Positions 61,979 to 64,000 of a stretch of 64,000 nucleotides of DNA are shown here, one piece after another; within the stretch, counting starts at the first letter, position 1; every line of letters starts with the position of its first letter. Where the stretch lies: contig NZ_FQZU01000020.1 in assembly GCF_900142135.1 (NCBI RefSeq), positions 39,213 through 103,212 of the forward strand, written 5' to 3'. Below the pieces are notes generated by a model, which did not search any database, was not told where the DNA came from, and worked only from the letters and a program-made list of their open reading frames with translations. The stretch is from Desulfatibacillum alkenivorans DSM 16219 (GTDB taxonomy: Bacteria; Desulfobacterota; Desulfobacteria; Desulfobacterales; Desulfatibacillaceae). Both the position numbers and the translations under genes were made by a program.

Positions 61979-62368
61979 TTGAAAAAATTGTTTTTATTGT
62001 TCAACCACAAATTCACCCCGGAGCAGGAGGCGGACGCCAGGGCCTCCCTGGAGGTGGAGGAGATTGTGGAACTGCCCCCGGACCTGGCCCGGCTGTGGCG
62101 CCAGATCCCGGCGGACATGTCGGAGATAGGCGATTTCCTGGAGCCTGTGCGCCAGTGGCTGGCCCGGGAATCCGTCGCCGGGGATGCGGCTTTGATCCAG
62201 GGGGATTTTGGGGCGTGTGCGCTGATGGTGGAGTACGCCCGGGAACGGGGGCTGGTTCCCGTGTATTCCACAACCGAACGCAAGGCCCGGGAAGAAACGC
62301 TTCCCGACGGCTCCGTGCGCATGAGCCATCAATTCAAACACACCTTGTTCAGAAAATATGGAGAATAA
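61979..62368 (+). CDS. csx20: Csx20, putative cyclic-oligoadenylate ring nuclease
   Basis: 129 residues, TTG start with AGGAGG four bases upstream. The characteristic Csx20 pattern is present: KLFLLFNHKFTPEQEADAR, VEEIVELPPDLARLW, IQGDFGACALMVEYARERGL and VYSTTERKAREETLPDGSV. Csx20 proteins are proposed to degrade cyclic oligoadenylate and so end type III signalling. Two bases separate it from the CARF-HEPN gene it would counterbalance. Confidence 0.85.
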   Translation: MKKLFLLFNHKFTPEQEADARASLEVEEIVELPPDLARLWRQIPADMSEIGDFLEPVRQWLARESVAGDAALIQGDFGACALMVEYARERGLVPVYSTTERKAREETLPDGSVRMSHQFKHTLFRKYGE

Positions 62369-62370
62369 CC

Positions 62371-63684
62371 ATGGCCCGTCATTTTATATCTTTTTTGGGA
62401 ACCAACGATTACCTGCCCTGCACCTATTACCGGACCGGCGAGGAAATGACGCCGGAAGTGCGGTTCGTCCAGGAAGCCATGGCGGAGATCCTGTGCCGCC
62501 GCTGGAGCGGGGAGGACCGGATCACCGTCTTTACAACCCGGGACGCCTTGGAAAAAAACTGGCGGGACAACGGACAAAGAGACCGGGAAGGCAAGCCCTT
62601 GGAAAGGCTTGGGCTGGAGCAGGCATTGTCCCGGCGCGGCCTGCCCTGCAAGGTGGAGAGCATCATCATCCCCGAAGGCGGGAGCGAGGACGAAATCTGG
62701 CAAATTTTTTCCACGGTTCTGGACGCAATCCAGGATCAAAGCAGCCTGTACCTGGACATCACCCACGCCTTCCGTTCCATCCCTTTATTAGGAACCGTGG
62801 TGCTGCACTATGCCAAGGTGGTGAAGGAGGCATCCATTGAAGGGATTTACTACGGCGCTTTTGAGGCGTTGGGAACGCCGTGGGAGGTCAAAAGCATTCC
62901 CGTGGAAGAGCGGCTGGTCCCCATTTTCGATCTCACTCCCTTTGTAACTTTGCTGGACTGGTCTCTGGCCTTCGACCGCTTTATCGGCGCCGGCGACGCC
63001 AAACCCGTCAGCGATCTGGCCCGCAAGGGCGTCATGCCCATGCTTAAGGCCACCCAGGGCAAGGACGCCGTGGCGTCCGCCGTAAGAATTATGGCGGATC
63101 GCTTGGAGGATTTCACCCTCACCCTGGCCACGTGCCGGGGAAAGGGCATTTCAGGCGCCGCATCCAGGCTGCAGGAACGACTGAACGACTGCAAAAAAGT
63201 GGATGTTCAGGCGGAAATGATTCCCCTTTTGGAAAAGGTGGAAACCCGCATGGCCCCATTCGCGGGGGACGCCACGCGGGACGGCGTGGCCGCCGCCCGC
63301 TGGTGCCTGGACCATAGCCTCTATCAACAGGGATTCACCATTTTGTCGGAAACCCTGGTCTCCCATGTTGCGGCGGAAGCCGGGCTGAACCCTGAGGAAC
63401 GGAAGGACCGGATTATCGCCAACCAGGCCGCCAAAATTTTCAAGGATAACCTCCTGGAGGACCTTTGGAAGCCGGAAGCCAGATCCAATGCGGAAAAAAC
63501 AAAAAAGTGCTTGGCGTTTTTTGACGGTTCAGAAGGCCTTGCAGATAAAATTCTGGAATTGGCGGGCCTGCGCAATGACATCAACCACGCGGGTTTCACC
63601 CAATCGGCCATGCCGCCAAGATCCGTGGAAAGCAAATTGAAAAACATCCTGGAAGACGTGGAGTCGGCCCTGGGCCTGTCATGA
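62371..63684 (+). CDS. CARF-HEPN effector, Csx1/TM1812 family
   Basis: 437 residues from the ATG at 62371. The N-terminal CARF part starts HFISFLGTNDYLPCTYY and has the family motif LYLDITHAFRSIPLLGTVVL. The C-terminal HEPN part carries the ribonuclease signature Arg401-NDIN-His406 (Rx4H). Cyclic oligoadenylate made by Cas10 should bind the CARF dimer and activate non-specific RNA cutting by the HEPN domain. The order after csx20 suggests effector plus off-switch. Confidence 0.88.
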   Translation: MARHFISFLGTNDYLPCTYYRTGEEMTPEVRFVQEAMAEILCRRWSGEDRITVFTTRDALEKNWRDNGQRDREGKPLERLGLEQALSRRGLPCKVESIIIPEGGSEDEIWQIFSTVLDAIQDQSSLYLDITHAFRSIPLLGTVVLHYAKVVKEASIEGIYYGAFEALGTPWEVKSIPVEERLVPIFDLTPFVTLLDWSLAFDRFIGAGDAKPVSDLARKGVMPMLKATQGKDAVASAVRIMADRLEDFTLTLATCRGKGISGAASRLQERLNDCKKVDVQAEMIPLLEKVETRMAPFAGDATRDGVAAARWCLDHSLYQQGFTILSETLVSHVAAEAGLNPEERKDRIIANQAAKIFKDNLLEDLWKPEARSNAEKTKKCLAFFDGSEGLADKILELAGLRNDINHAGFTQSAMPPRSVESKLKNILEDVESALGLS

Positions 63685-63765
63685 TGCCTTACATGGATTC
63701 ATGTGTTCGGGGAATGATTTGGAAAAACTGATATACAGCGGCGCCTGTCCGGCGGGATGGGCGGC

Positions 63766-63959
63766 TTCCGCAGACCTCCGGGCAAAAACGGACGATTTTT
63801 ATAACATACTGAAATAACTATGTTTACAGAAATCGACCATCAGGAGGTCTGCGGAAATGCGAAATCATACATGTTTTCAAATAGTTAAGCTCTATACCCA
63901 TAACTAAAAAGGAGGCGTTTTATGGAATACATGAGTTTTTTCCCGGAGGTCTGCGGAAA
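63766..63959. repeat. Leader-like direct and inverted repeats
   Basis: GGAGGTCTGCGGAAATG occurs at 63843-63859 and 63945-63961. Its longer form, CCCGGAGGTCTGCGGAA (63943-63959), is inverted at 63766-63782. No gene is found. They precede a probable CRISPR repeat and resemble leader motifs. Confidence 0.6.
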
Positions 63960-63963
63960 TGGG

Positions 63964-64000
63964 GTTGCAATAGGCTGGTTTTTAAGCCTATTCTAAGGGT
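63964..64000 (+). CRISPR. Probable first repeat of a CRISPR array, cut by window edge
   Basis: The sequence from 63964 begins GTTGCAATAGGCTG. It contains the inverted pair AATAGGCT (63969-63976) and AGCCTATT (63985-63992) with an eight-base loop, then CTAAGGGT at the edge. It resembles a 36-45-base palindromic repeat of the GTTGCAA...GAAAC kind. Only one copy is in the window, so the call rests on form and position. Confidence 0.5.

Overview
The window reads as chromosome of an anaerobic, probably sulfate-reducing deltaproteobacterium (Desulfobacterales-like). This is inferred from the corrinoid/methyl-tetrahydrofolate cluster, the PAS protein ending in a CxxC-rich tail, the lone periplasmic binding proteins beside sensors, the hydrogenase-style Mrp antiporter and the codon style. 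No marker gene fixes the species. No transposase, rRNA or intact tRNA was found.

Layout. 236-5164 (minus): a nitronate monooxygenase/FabK-like flavoprotein, a double-rubredoxin membrane protein, a NMT1/THI5-type binding protein and a Cache-HAMP-SpoIIE phosphatase. 5641-6954: an RCC1-repeat lipoprotein. 6951-12726: aminotransferase, EamA transporter and divergent ArgP-like LysR regulator, then an SDR and a ThDP enzyme with a TetR regulator. 13664-19353 (minus): two LivJ-type binding proteins and a large Cache/HAMP/PAS histidine kinase. 19575-22638: purine nucleoside phosphorylase, an MTA/SAH deaminase-like amidohydrolase and a YitT protein. 23055-31349: PAS protein, acyl-CoA synthetase, CoA-transferase/GNAT fusion, small lipoproteins and a Ktr/Trk potassium system. 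31464-33081: a DUF2284 protein and an outer-membrane barrel.

33175-42405 is a corrinoid methyltransferase region. It holds a methyl-THF methyltransferase, three corrinoid proteins, two nearly identical UroD-family methyltransferases (a duplicated module), a RACo-type reductive activator, a GntR regulator and a DUF1638 protein. Together they could move methyl groups from an unknown methylated substrate through a corrinoid protein to tetrahydrofolate. 42449-43817 holds two cytidylate-kinase-like proteins. 44197-52045 is an Mrp/Mbh-type antiporter operon with three NuoL/M/N-like subunits. 52188 encodes a cyclic-nucleotide-binding protein.

52819-52875 is the 3' half of a tRNA-Leu gene with no 5' half, next to integrase-arm-like direct repeats. 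To its right lies a type III-A CRISPR-Cas locus: cas6, a NE0113/Crn-type protein with a C-terminal winged-helix-like domain, cas10, csm2-5, a degenerate three-repeat array, csx20 and a TM1812/Csx1-like CARF-HEPN gene. A probable leader and first repeat of a second array run off the right edge. I infer that the CRISPR locus is on an element integrated at tRNA-Leu. A 12-bp perfect palindrome occurs before cas6 and again before cas10, with its 8-bp core before csm2. It may be the operator of the winged-helix ring-nuclease-family protein encoded between the first two copies. That would be a cyclic-oligoadenylate-responsive regulatory loop, and it is the most interesting hypothesis here.
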